This document shows, piece by piece, positions 1 through 7,964 of a DNA stretch of 38,645 bases. The notes beneath the pieces were generated by a model, which was given only the letters and a program-made list of their open reading frames with translations, did no database searches and had not been told where the DNA came from. Location: the NCBI GenBank assembly GCA_027083815.1, contig JALWMR010000175.1:1-38645 (forward strand), in the 5' to 3' direction. Position 1 is the stretch's first letter. Every line of letters begins with the position of its first letter. Origin of the DNA: Thiotrichaceae bacterium (GTDB lineage: Bacteria; Pseudomonadota; Gammaproteobacteria; Thiotrichales; Thiotrichaceae). Made by a program: the position numbers and the translations under genes.

Positions 1-17
1 GTATTTATTACTATTAA

Positions 18-53
18 AAAAAGTACACCCCCCACCTTTTTGTCACTTTACTC
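18..53 (+). repeat. Dispersed C-rich intergenic repeat, copy a
   Basis: Core AAAAAGTACACCCCCCACC followed by T5, then a degenerate tail (GTCACTTTACTC). Nine further copies occur in this window. MITE copy 1 is inserted at the end of this repeat's tail, so the repeat was here first. No gene lies immediately downstream on the plus strand; ppa converges from the right. Confidence 0.85.
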
Positions 54-276
54 GAGACCTTTGCACAAAGAGGATGGCGAGAGAAAAATTAGCGTAATTT
101 TTCTGATTTTTTGTAGATTTGAGGGTAATAGCAGGGCTATTGACCGAAAATATACGAAGAATCAGGGAAATTTATTCGGCAAACAACGCCTCACCCTAAC
201 GGGTCAGCTAAAGCTGTTGTCTCGCGTTGCTCGGCTAAGCAATTTTTATCCGTCATATCTTTTGTGCAAAGGTCTC
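54..276 (+). mobile_element. MITE-like element, copy 1 (full length, 223 bp)
   Basis: The ends are inverted repeats: GAGACCTTTGCACAAA on the left and its near-exact complement, ending GTGCAAAGGTCTC, on the right. It is flanked by a 5-bp direct repeat TACTC (49-53 and 277-281). It encodes no transposase; the 89-aa ORF at 40-309 only reads through it. The length equals that of copy 4. The termini resemble those of IS5-family elements, so mobilisation in trans by such a transposase is an inference. It sits about 30 bp beyond the ppa stop. Confidence 0.9.
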
Positions 277-305
277 TACTCAATAAAAGCTGCTAAAACA
301 GCACC

Positions 306-923
306 TTAACTATCCGCATAACGCTCCTGATAGTCTTCTATGGATGCCTGAATAACTTTTTCGGCGTGTTCTCTACCATAGGCTTTGCCAATTTCAACCG
401 AAATATCTTTGCCCGGTTGTAATTTGTAGGTAGTGAAATAGTGGTGCAAACGCTCGATCATCACTTCAGGCAAATCACTGATACAGTTAGCGTTTTCATG
501 GACATAATCGGTATCCAGCACTGCGATGATTTTATCGTCGGCTTCGCCACCATCTATCATGGGCAGGCCACCCAGGATACGTGCTTTTAAAACAATATCA
601 GCTCGTGCAATAGGTCTTTCTGAAAGGACGCAAATATCCAGCGGATCATGATCTCCACGTACGCCTTCTTTTCCCATCAGTGCGGCAACGCGCTTACCAC
701 AGTAGGTTCTTGGGATAAAACCATAAAGGGATGGCGGATGCGATGATGTGCGATTTGGACGATCTACGCAAAGATAGCCAGTTTTTTTGTCAATTTCGTA
801 TTTAACGTGATCGAATGGTGTAATTTCAATGTAGGCATTAACCACTTTAGGCGCGTTTGAACCAACTTCCAGGCCATGCCAGGGGTGGGGTCTCCAACGA
901 TAAAAGGAATCAGGAAAAGGCAT
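306..923 (-). CDS. ppa: Inorganic pyrophosphatase (family I)
   Basis: Soluble cytoplasmic enzyme that hydrolyses pyrophosphate to two phosphates, pulling biosynthetic reactions forward. The family I signature [11 protein letters not shown], whose aspartates bind metal, is present near residue 90, and [10 protein letters not shown] lies just before it. Length is 205 aa, somewhat longer than the E. coli enzyme (about 175). The ATG at 923 has a GGAG ribosome site 7-8 nt upstream. The gene follows sdhE on the same strand, but a strong hairpin terminator ends only about 12 nt before the start codon. ppa is therefore either expressed by read-through, or from a promoter in the short space holding MITE copy 2. 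Confidence 0.95.
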   Translation of the reverse strand: MPFPDSFYRWRPHPWHGLEVGSNAPKVVNAYIEITPFDHVKYEIDKKTGYLCVDRPNRTSSHPPSLYGFIPRTYCGKRVAALMGKEGVRGDHDPLDICVLSERPIARADIVLKARILGGLPMIDGGEADDKIIAVLDTDYVHENANCISDLPEVMIERLHHYFTTYKLQPGKDISVEIGKAYGREHAEKVIQASIEDYQERYADS

Positions 924-934
924 AAATAATCTCC

Positions 935-965
935 AATAAAAAGAGACCTGCTTTTTGCAGGTCTC
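935..965 (-). terminator. Rho-independent terminator after sdhCDABE, within the ppa leader
   Basis: Read on the minus strand: a 9-bp perfect stem GAGACCTGC / GCAGGTCTC with an A5 loop, followed by TTTTTATT. It ends the sdh operon. It also lies directly before the ppa ribosome site, so it could act as an attenuator for ppa. The stem shares GAGACCT with the MITE ends, possibly by chance. Confidence 0.85.
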
Positions 966-981
966 AAAAATTAATTACTAA

Positions 982-1140
982 GAGACCTTTGCATGAGAGT
1001 ATGGCGAGAGAAAAATTAGCGTAATTTTCCTGATTTTTTGTAGATTTGAGGGTAATAGCAAGGCTATTGACCGAAAATATACGAAAAAACAGGGGAATTT
1101 AAGCAGTTTTTATCCGTCATATCTTTCGTGCAAAGGTCTC
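982..1140 (+). mobile_element. MITE-like element, copy 2 (internally deleted, 159 bp)
   Basis: Left end GAGACCTTTGCATGAGAG and right end CTTTCGTGCAAAGGTCTC, same orientation as copy 1 but without the central part (from TTCGGCAAACAACG to the GCTCGGC region). The flanks are an exact 9-bp direct repeat AATTACTAA (973-981 and 1141-1149), longer than the 5 bp seen for copies 1 and 4. The insertion is inside the stop codon of sdhE: the original TAA became TGA using the element's first bases. Confidence 0.88.
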
Positions 1141-1381
1141 AATTACTAAACAAGTCGCCCAATTTGGCGAGCAACGCTGCTTCATCCGGGTCTTGCGTTA
1201 TTTCATAACCCATTAACAAAGCAAAAAGGCATGGGTCTTCCAACTGTAGTAACCTTACAAAGGCTTCTTGTTCAGATTGATTGGCACCTTGATAATCATT
1301 TTCCAGATAGGCGACAAGAACAACATCCAATTCTCGCATACCGCGACGGCAATGCCATTTTAAATGCGATAAAGTGCTCAC
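1139..1381 (-). CDS. sdhE: FAD assembly factor SdhE (succinate dehydrogenase flavinylation)
   Basis: Small (80 aa) helper that promotes covalent attachment of FAD to SdhA. The conserved RGMRELD (RGxxE) motif is at about residues 13-19. The GTG start overlaps the sdhB stop as GTGA, indicating translational coupling at the end of sdhCDAB. The stop is supplied by MITE copy 2: the reading ends AGT AAT TGA, and removing the element and one target copy restores AGT AAT TAA. The protein length is unchanged, so the gene should be functional. Confidence 0.92.
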   Translation of the reverse strand: MSTLSHLKWHCRRGMRELDVVLVAYLENDYQGANQSEQEAFVRLLQLEDPCLFALLMGYEITQDPDEAALLAKLGDLFSN

Positions 1382-2160
1382 ATCTTGCGCTTAATCATCA
1401 AGTGTTTGATTTCGGCGATGGATTTTGCAGGATTTAAGTCTTTAGGGCAAGCGTCGGTACAATTCATAATGGTATGACAGCGATATAGCTTAAACGGGTC
1501 TTCCAGCTCATCAAGGCGCTCTCCGGTGGCTTCATCACGTGAATCAGCAATCCAGCGGTAGGCATTTAACAGAGCTGCCGGGCCAAGGTAGCGATCACTG
1601 TTCCACCAGTAGCTGGGGCAACTGGTCGAGCAACAGGCGCACAGAATACATTCATAGAGACCGTCGAGCTTTCCCCTGTCTTCCACCGATTGCAGGCGTT
1701 CCTTATCAGGTGGAGCAGGTGTCTCTGTTTTCATCCAGGGTTCTACCGAGGCATATTGGGCGTAGAAATTGGTCAAATCGGAGATTAAATCTTTAATAAT
1801 CGGCTGATGGGGTAGCGGAAATATTTTAACATCACCCTCTATTTCTTCTATCGATTTGGTACAGGCCAGGGTATTGCGTCCGTCAATATTCATTGAGCAT
1901 GAGCCACAGATACCTTCCCGGCAGGAACGACGAAGAGCAACGCTTGAGTCCATTTCATCTTTTATTTTCAGCAAGGCATCCAGCACCATTGGGCCGCAGT
2001 TATCCATATCGACTTCGTAGGTATCGGTGCGTGGGTTATCACCGCTGGCAGGATCATAGCGATAGACGATGAACTTTCTGATATTGGTCGCACCCTCGGG
2101 TGCTTTTACCGTTTTACCCGGTTTTACAATGGAGTTTGCCGGGAGCTTAAAGTCAGCCAT
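1378..2160 (-). CDS. sdhB: Succinate dehydrogenase iron-sulfur subunit
   Basis: Carries electrons from FADH2 in SdhA to the quinone site in the membrane. Cysteine motifs for all three clusters are visible: CREGICGSC plus a later Cys for [2Fe-2S], [12 protein letters not shown] for [4Fe-4S], and [13 protein letters not shown] with the [3Fe-4S] ligands. Length is 260 aa, slightly longer than E. coli SdhB (238), with the extra at the N-terminus. The ATG overlaps the last base of the sdhA stop (TAATG), and the stop overlaps the sdhE start. Confidence 0.97.
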   Translation of the reverse strand: MADFKLPANSIVKPGKTVKAPEGATNIRKFIVYRYDPASGDNPRTDTYEVDMDNCGPMVLDALLKIKDEMDSSVALRRSCREGICGSCSMNIDGRNTLACTKSIEEIEGDVKIFPLPHQPIIKDLISDLTNFYAQYASVEPWMKTETPAPPDKERLQSVEDRGKLDGLYECILCACCSTSCPSYWWNSDRYLGPAALLNAYRWIADSRDEATGERLDELEDPFKLYRCHTIMNCTDACPKDLNPAKSIAEIKHLMIKRKM

Positions 2161-3950
2161 TAATAAACTCTCTTTTTGGGTGGAATGACCTCACAGTCAT
2201 CACTCAGTGTATACATATGAACAGGTCTATAATCTATCTTTACCTTGCCTTTGTCATCGACCCAGGCAAGTGTATGTTTCATCCAGTGCTCATCATCCCG
2301 GTCGGGAAAATCTTCACGCGCATGTCCACCACGACTTTCTTCACGATTGAGTGCGCCATTAATAATGGTTTGCGCCTGTGCCAGCAAGTTCTCCAGCTCC
2401 AGCGTTTCCAGCAAGTCGGTATTCCACTGCATTCCTCTGTCAGTAATGCCCACATCAGCAAAGGAATCAAATACCTTTTGCATTTCTTTGGCTCCTTCCG
2501 CCATGCTTTCACCCGTTCTAAAAACAGCGGCATACTTTTGCATGGTGCGTTGCATTTTGTCACGGATACTGGCGGTTGAATGTGAGCCAGAAGCATTGCG
2601 GGTTTTGTCAAAACGTTCTAGCAAGGCTTCGAATGTGCCGTCTTTCAAGGGCTTGTGCGGGGTATGTTTTTCTATTAACTCGGCAGCTCGCATGGCTGCT
2701 GCACGGCCAAATACAATAATGTCCAACAAGGAATTTGAGCCCAGTCGGTTCGCCCCATGTACGGATACACAAGCACACTCCCCAATTGCCATTAAACCCG
2801 GTACAACAGAATCGGGATCATCGCCATCAAGTGTCACTACTTCGCCTTTATAGTTGGTGGGAATACCGCCCATATTATAATGCACCGTTGGCAATACCGG
2901 GATTGGATCTTTAGTAACATCAACACCAGAGAAAATCCGTGCGCTTTCGGCGATTCCGGGTAGGCGTTCCTGAATAACCTCTTTACCCAGGTGCTGTAAA
3001 TTCAGGTAGATATGATCTTTTTCTGGGCCAACGCCTCGACCGGCGTTGATTTCCATGGTCATGGCACGTGATACCACATCACGCGAGGCGAGGTCTTTGG
3101 CATTGGGCGCGTAACGTTCCATAAAACGCTCGCCTTCCGAGTTGGTCAAAAAACCACCTTCACCACGCACCCCTTCAGTAATCAAGACACCCGCACCATA
3201 AACGCCAGTTGGATGAAACTGGACGAATTCCATATCCTGCAAGGGCAAACCGGCGCGCAACACCATACCACTACCGTCCCCTGTGCAGGTATGGGCCGAG
3301 GTTGCCGAGAAAAATACCCGCCCTGCCCCACCGGTTGCCAGCACCACTTGATGACCCCGGAAGCAATGCAAGTCACCCGTGGTTAAATCCCACGCCATCA
3401 CACCTTTGCAAACACCGTCTTCCATAATCAGGTCGGTGGCAAAATATTCGATAAAAAACTCGGCCTTGTGCTTGATTGACTGCTGATACAAGGTATGCAA
3501 AATTGCATGCCCGGTTCTATCGGCTGCGGCGCAGGTGCGTTGCGCCACACCCTCACCAAAATGGGTTGTCATGCCACCAAAGGGGCGCTGATAGATTTTT
3601 CCTTCTTCAGTGCGTGAAAAAGGCACGCCAAAATGCTCCAGCTCGATAACCGCCGGCACCGCCTCACGGCACATATATTCAATCGCATCCTGATCGCCTA
3701 GCCAGTCAGAACCTTTAACGGTGTCATACATATGCCACTGCCAGGTGTCTTCACCCATATTTGCCAAAGCCGCCGACATGCCACCTTGCGCTGCCGTGGT
3801 ATGACTGCGGGTTGGAAAAACCTTCGTAACACAGGCCGTACTCAAGCCAGCGGCTGCCATGCCTAAGGTTGCTCGTAAACCGGCGCCACCAGCGCCAACA
3901 ATCACAACATCGTATTCGTGATTGATAATTTTATAGTCTTTATTGTTCAT
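2160..3950 (-). CDS. sdhA: Succinate dehydrogenase flavoprotein subunit
   Basis: Catalytic subunit of complex II, oxidising succinate to fumarate at the inner face of the membrane. The Rossmann motif [13 protein letters not shown] lies near residue 16, and the covalent FAD histidine is in [10 protein letters not shown] (about residues 48-57). The catalytic arginine segment LASRDVVSR and the HPTG motif are present. Length is 596 aa, as usual (588 in E. coli). Central gene of the sdhCDABE operon, 18 bp after sdhD. The Shine-Dalgarno sequence is weak. Confidence 0.98.
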   Translation of the reverse strand: MNNKDYKIINHEYDVVIVGAGGAGLRATLGMAAAGLSTACVTKVFPTRSHTTAAQGGMSAALANMGEDTWQWHMYDTVKGSDWLGDQDAIEYMCREAVPAVIELEHFGVPFSRTEEGKIYQRPFGGMTTHFGEGVAQRTCAAADRTGHAILHTLYQQSIKHKAEFFIEYFATDLIMEDGVCKGVMAWDLTTGDLHCFRGHQVVLATGGAGRVFFSATSAHTCTGDGSGMVLRAGLPLQDMEFVQFHPTGVYGAGVLITEGVRGEGGFLTNSEGERFMERYAPNAKDLASRDVVSRAMTMEINAGRGVGPEKDHIYLNLQHLGKEVIQERLPGIAESARIFSGVDVTKDPIPVLPTVHYNMGGIPTNYKGEVVTLDGDDPDSVVPGLMAIGECACVSVHGANRLGSNSLLDIIVFGRAAAMRAAELIEKHTPHKPLKDGTFEALLERFDKTRNASGSHSTASIRDKMQRTMQKYAAVFRTGESMAEGAKEMQKVFDSFADVGITDRGMQWNTDLLETLELENLLAQAQTIINGALNREESRGGHAREDFPDRDDEHWMKHTLAWVDDKGKVKIDYRPVHMYTLSDDCEVIPPKKRVY

Positions 3951-3968
3951 TATTAGTAACTACCCGTA

Positions 3969-4361
3969 TTAATTACCCAAAGAAAGTCGAAGTATTGAAT
4001 AAACACCCAAAGCCATCATAAAATAGCTAAGTAACTTAGTGAATAAAATAGCACCAAAACGCAAACTATGCGTATGGATATAATCCTCAAAGATTACCTG
4101 CATACCTATCATTCCATGCTTTAGGGAAACGACAGTAAAGAGACTTGCCATAACTGCATTAAAAGGAGACTTTAGCCAGGCAATCAACACCTCATAAGTC
4201 AGCTCAGGCAAGGTGGCTATGCTATAACAAAGCCATAGCGTTAACGGAATTAGTGCAATCGCCGTAAGCTTCTGAACCCAGAAAAAACGGGTTGCATCAG
4301 ACGATCTTCCCAAGCCTTTGACTTTTGCCAATGGCGAGCGATAATCGTTACTGGCACTCAT
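3969..4361 (-). CDS. sdhD: Succinate dehydrogenase membrane anchor subunit
   Basis: Membrane anchor that helps form the quinone site and binds haem b together with SdhC. Three hydrophobic helices are visible. The haem-ligand segment SLKHGMIGMQVIFEDYIH contains the conserved His and the Asp-Tyr pair. I place the start at the ATG at 4361 because it overlaps the sdhC stop as ATGA and has GGTGG upstream (130 aa). The track start at 4376 would add five residues and overlap sdhC more. Confidence 0.92.
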   Translation of the reverse strand: MSASNDYRSPLAKVKGLGRSSDATRFFWVQKLTAIALIPLTLWLCYSIATLPELTYEVLIAWLKSPFNAVMASLFTVVSLKHGMIGMQVIFEDYIHTHSLRFGAILFTKLLSYFMMALGVYSILRLSLGN

Positions 4362-4738
4362 AAGGCCACCAACCATGTTAACAGGGTTAACAGCAAGGTG
4401 GCTACGATAACGACTATCCCTGCTTTTTCAGCATCCTTGAGATTAAAGCCTTTGCCCATATCCCAGAATAAATGGCGAATACCATTACACAAGTGATAAT
4501 AAAGGGAAAAGGTAAAGCCAACTAAGATCAGCTTGCCAAACCAGCTTGATAAAAAGCTGTGCACACTCGCCCACGTTTGTGGCCCACTTGCGGCGGCTGC
4601 CAATAACAGCACCCATAAAACCACCCCCACAAATAATACTGCACCCGTTCCACGATGCAGAATAGATAGTTTTGCGGTGAGCGGTAAATCATACACCTGT
4701 AGATGAGGCGACATAGGTCGCTTATCGTTCCACGACAT
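4358..4738 (-). CDS. sdhC: Succinate dehydrogenase cytochrome b556 subunit
   Basis: First gene of the sdh operon, 126 aa, three membrane helices. Family motifs are RPMSPHLQVY at the N-terminus, SILHRGTG (quinone-site Ser and Arg) and YHLCNGIRHLFWD (haem His). The SdhC stop overlaps sdhD. The gene diverges from the sulfur oxygenase reductase gene across a 224-bp intergenic region. Confidence 0.95.
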   Translation of the reverse strand: MSWNDKRPMSPHLQVYDLPLTAKLSILHRGTGAVLFVGVVLWVLLLAAAASGPQTWASVHSFLSSWFGKLILVGFTFSLYYHLCNGIRHLFWDMGKGFNLKDAEKAGIVVIVATLLLTLLTWLVAL

Positions 4739-4836
4739 AGCTTTTTACTCGATTCATTAACAAAATACATCCCTCATAAGCGAGAGACTAACATAATGGG
4801 TAAGGTAGCTTATATTGAGAAAAAAAACTGTGATAT

Positions 4837-4859
4837 TTATTAATTATTAGAATTAATAA
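4837..4859. promoter_or_regulatory. Inverted repeat, candidate LysR-type operator between sdhC and SOR
   Basis: Perfect 9-bp arms TTATTAATT / AATTAATAA around a 5-bp centre. It is about 100 bp upstream of the SOR start and about 100 bp upstream of sdhC. Size and A/T character fit a LysR-type binding site, and a LysR gene lies directly after SOR. Binding is an inference. Confidence 0.45.
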
Positions 4860-4881
4860 ATCGGTGTGAATAATAGTCATC

Positions 4882-4910
4882 TTGTTTAATAGACAGTCCT
4901 CAATCATAAT
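4882..4910 (+). promoter_or_regulatory. Candidate sigma-70 promoter of the SOR gene
   Basis: TTGTTT (4882-4887), 17-bp spacer, CATAAT (4905-4910), 22 bp downstream of the inverted repeat. A start near 4917 would give a leader of about 45 nt ending in GGAGAAAGAA before ATG. Confidence 0.45.
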
Positions 4911-4962
4911 CAGATTCAGAAACAGAACAAACAATTACCTATCGCTATACTTGGAGAAAGAA

Positions 4963-5898
4963 ATGGATATTAAAAAATTATTTGATGCCGAGCCAAAATC
5001 ACCTTTGTATGTTGCCATTAATCGGGTCTTAGTCAAAAACGACCCTAATCTGATGAGCATGATGAAGCAGGCAAGTTCCAAAATGTGTCTGGCAACGGCC
5101 TTGACACCGGGATTCTCCGGCTTTGACCTGTTAAAGCAACGAGGTGCCTGCCCCATGGGAATGCGCTGGGGTGCCAGCACCGACATGGGAGAAGGGTTAT
5201 CACATATCTGGATAGACCAGGTCACCTATTGGGATTCATGGGAGTCACATGAGAATTTTCATGAAACCTTCGAAGATGTCGTGGTTGATACCTGTGCCCG
5301 TTGCGGTGATGTTATGCTGGATGGCCCAGAAGAACCAGTTTATCGCATTGTCCATTCTGACATGCCAAAGCTGGTTTCATTTAATCAATGGAGCAAAAAA
5401 CAGGCACAAGGCCTGGGTGATAAATACGCAGTTGACTCAGGTAGCACAGTCACCGTAATGGCTGAACATATTGTGCGCCCCGGCAAGGAAGCCGAGTTTG
5501 AAGCGGGCGAAATTGAAACCTTAAGCAAGTTAAAAGAAACCAATGGCATGATCGGTTTTCAGATACTAAAACGCATTGGTTTTTCTTGCCTGGGCAGCGG
5601 GCATGCTACCGTTGAATCATTAATGGAAGATATGAAAGACAGCTCTGGCAGCAAACTAAAACGCGCTGCCGAGGTTTGGGAAGGCTATACCATTCCACCC
5701 CAGTATTTAGTCATGGTGGAATGGGAGAGTCTATGCACTGCACAAGGCGGTATGCCCCATGTGAATGTAAAACCCGAACTGTTATTTATTCATGGTCCAA
5801 AGGTACTGGATAACTGTATTCGCATGCCGAGTGTTCGCATTGTAGATTCAATGTTTAGAGAGCAAACCAACCGCGAAATTCTAAATGGTTTGAAATAG
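4963..5898 (+). CDS. sor: Sulfur oxygenase/reductase (SOR)
   Basis: Cytoplasmic non-haem iron enzyme that converts elemental sulfur and oxygen into sulfite, thiosulfate and sulfide without external cofactors. It matches the residues known for Acidianus ambivalens SOR in order: YVAIN near the start, the persulfide Cys in KMCLATALTPGF (Cys42), iron ligands in HENFHE (His96, His100) and GPEEPVY (Glu124), and CARC (Cys111, Cys114) equivalent to Cys101/Cys104. The spacing agrees to within one residue. The ATG at 4963 with GGAG upstream gives 311 aa, the usual family length (about 308-317); the track start at 4882 adds 27 residues before the ribosome site. The LysR gene follows after 7 bp. Confidence 0.93.
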   Translation: MDIKKLFDAEPKSPLYVAINRVLVKNDPNLMSMMKQASSKMCLATALTPGFSGFDLLKQRGACPMGMRWGASTDMGEGLSHIWIDQVTYWDSWESHENFHETFEDVVVDTCARCGDVMLDGPEEPVYRIVHSDMPKLVSFNQWSKKQAQGLGDKYAVDSGSTVTVMAEHIVRPGKEAEFEAGEIETLSKLKETNGMIGFQILKRIGFSCLGSGHATVESLMEDMKDSSGSKLKRAAEVWEGYTIPPQYLVMVEWESLCTAQGGMPHVNVKPELLFIHGPKVLDNCIRMPSVRIVDSMFREQTNREILNGLK

Positions 5899-5905
5899 TC
5901 GCTTA

Positions 5906-6832
5906 ATGAAACACTTAACAACCTGCAACTATCTCAAAGAGCTACGTGCCTTTTGTATTACCCATCAGGTCGGCAATATGAGCAAGGCTTCCGAGATTTT
6001 ATTTGCCAGCCAGCCAACGATCTCCTTGCAAATAAAAAAGCTGGAAGATGAGCTGGGGGTAAAGCTATTCGAACGTCGCGGTCCAAAGTTAAAAATCACC
6101 ACAGAGGGTGAAATTTTATACAATATTGCCTTACCCCTTGTGCAAGGCATCGACCATATAAAAGACGAGTTCAAGGCGCAGCAGGGTGATTTAGTCTCTG
6201 GCGAGCTGGTTATTGCTGCAGAAGAATCTACCATTCTCTATACGCTACCCGGTCCGATCAATACCTTTGTAAACAAATACCCCGGTATTCGCCTGAAACT
6301 TTCCAATGTAACGGGCAGTAGCGGACGTGAGCAGGTGCTCTCCGATGAAGTTGATTTTGCCGTTAGCTCAATGCTGGACACACCCAAAAACCTGGACTAC
6401 GCGCCTTTTGTTTCTTACCCTGCGGTATTAATTACGCCACTTAACCACCCGCTAACACAGAAAAAAGAAGTAACAATTAACGATATAAGCCAATATGGTT
6501 TAATCCTGCCTCCCTCCCAGTTTAGTAGCTGGCGCTTGATTAAAATGATGTTTGATTTAAAAGGCGTACCCTTAAATGTCACTCTGGAGGCCGGTGGTTG
6601 GGAAGTCGTCAAAAAATATGTATCCATTGGACTGGGAATCTCAATCGTCACCAGCATTTGCATTACAGAAGATGATAAAAATAAATTTGCCACCATTCCA
6701 CTCAGTGCCAACTTTCCCGACAGGAAATACGGGGTAGTCACGCGCAAGAAAAAAGCAATATCTTCTCCCGCTAAAAGCTTTATTGAAATCTTAACTGACT
6801 ATTATGCACACGAAAAACAAACAGGTAGATAA
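5906..6832 (+). CDS. LysR-family transcriptional regulator, probably of SOR
   Basis: 308 aa. The N-terminal winged helix-turn-helix (about residues 10-70) reads MSKASEILFASQPTISLQIK followed by LEDELGVKLFERRG, the classical LysR pattern. The rest is a periplasmic-binding-protein-like effector domain. The segment GGWEVVKKYVSIGLGISIV resembles the CysB/CbbR branch, whose members respond to sulfur or carbon metabolites. It starts 7 bp after SOR, so it is likely cotranscribed, and its 3' end overlaps the next gene by 29 bp. The inverted repeat at 4837-4859 is its most plausible target. The effector is unknown. Confidence 0.9.
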   Translation: MKHLTTCNYLKELRAFCITHQVGNMSKASEILFASQPTISLQIKKLEDELGVKLFERRGPKLKITTEGEILYNIALPLVQGIDHIKDEFKAQQGDLVSGELVIAAEESTILYTLPGPINTFVNKYPGIRLKLSNVTGSSGREQVLSDEVDFAVSSMLDTPKNLDYAPFVSYPAVLITPLNHPLTQKKEVTINDISQYGLILPPSQFSSWRLIKMMFDLKGVPLNVTLEAGGWEVVKKYVSIGLGISIVTSICITEDDKNKFATIPLSANFPDRKYGVVTRKKKAISSPAKSFIEILTDYYAHEKQTGR

Positions 6833-7817
6833 CTCGCTTCTATCAAATAAAAAAGTTGGCATTGCCCTGGGCAGTGGATCTGCCCGGGGCCTGGCACATA
6901 TCGGGGTGATACATGCCTTACAGGAAGCAGGCATCAAGGTGGACTATGTATCGGGAACCAGCTTTGGCGCACTCATTGGCTCTGTTTTTGCCAGCAACAA
7001 ACTGGATGCCATAGAAAAAACATACCGTGAGTTTGACTGGAAAAAAACAGCCTACTTATTTGATATTGTTTTTCCAAAGTCTGGTTTGATAGATGGTGAT
7101 AAAGTCGAAGAGTTTGTACGTCAATACCTTACCGCCCAAACCATTGAAAACCTGCCCTTGCCCTTTAAGGCGGTCGCTGCCGATTTAATCAGTGGTGAAG
7201 AAGTTGTCCTTGATAAAGGCGATGTCATAAAAGCAGTTCGCGCCAGTATTTCTGTTCCGGGAATCTTTACACCGGTTCGCAGAGAAAACCGTATACTGGT
7301 CGATGGTGGGCTTGTTAACCCGGTGCCTACCAGTACGGTACGCGATATGGGTGCTGACTTTATTATCTCGGTTGATCTCAACCACGATATTGTTGCAGGT
7401 AAAGCACCAAAAAAAGCCTTAAAACAGGAGCAATCAGCTAGTAGGAAAACCAATTCGACAAAACAAGGCACAATAGGCGAGGATGATTTTCTGGCTGTGA
7501 TTGGTGGCAAATATCAGGCAGCCGTGGAACGTATCACCCAAAGTCTCCAGTCTTTGGATAATCCGGCGATCAAACAAGTACGCAACTGGCTAAATGAAGA
7601 GCCTCTGCCAAACATAGTTGAGGTGATGCTTGCCTCCATCAATATCATGGAAACCCAGATTACCCGAACCCGTTTGCGTATCGACACACCAGACCTGTTG
7701 ATACAACCCAAGCTAGGCAGTATTCGCTTTATGGAGTTTCACCGTGCAGATGAGATTATTGACATAGGCTATCAGGAAGCAAAAAAACAAATCGACAAGT
7801 ATTTAGCCTCGCAATAA
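6804..7817 (+). CDS. Patatin-like phospholipase (RssA/NTE family)
   Basis: 337 aa. Acyl hydrolase fold with a Ser-Asp dyad: oxyanion segment ALGSGSARGLAH at about 21-32, nucleophile in GTSFG (Ser53) and the Asp in LVDGG (about Asp167). No signal peptide is visible, so it is likely cytoplasmic or membrane-associated. The substrate is unknown; the family includes E. coli RssA and eukaryotic neuropathy target esterase. The start lies inside the 3' end of the LysR gene without a clear Shine-Dalgarno sequence, suggesting translational coupling. A role in handling sulfur-globule or membrane lipids is speculative. Confidence 0.88.
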   Translation: MHTKNKQVDNSLLSNKKVGIALGSGSARGLAHIGVIHALQEAGIKVDYVSGTSFGALIGSVFASNKLDAIEKTYREFDWKKTAYLFDIVFPKSGLIDGDKVEEFVRQYLTAQTIENLPLPFKAVAADLISGEEVVLDKGDVIKAVRASISVPGIFTPVRRENRILVDGGLVNPVPTSTVRDMGADFIISVDLNHDIVAGKAPKKALKQEQSASRKTNSTKQGTIGEDDFLAVIGGKYQAAVERITQSLQSLDNPAIKQVRNWLNEEPLPNIVEVMLASINIMETQITRTRLRIDTPDLLIQPKLGSIRFMEFHRADEIIDIGYQEAKKQIDKYLASQ

Positions 7818-7964
7818 CTGAAATTAAAAAAATAATAGTAAATCTGGCCCCTATTGGTTTTATAAATACTAACAATTACCCATAAGCCCTAGTTAAACCT
7901 TATTTTACATTCTATTGTTAACTGTAATGTTAATAACGACTGAAATTACCATAAGGAAATAGCC

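Noticed and set aside
40-309. 89-aa ORF at the window start
   Set aside because: It reads through repeat a and MITE copy 1. A similar ORF appears in copy 4 (31749-31988) only because the same element is present; no ribosome site or protein family.
2217-2853. ORFs of 120 and 202 aa opposite sdhA
   Set aside because: Antisense shadows of a well-supported sdhA; no recognisable domain.
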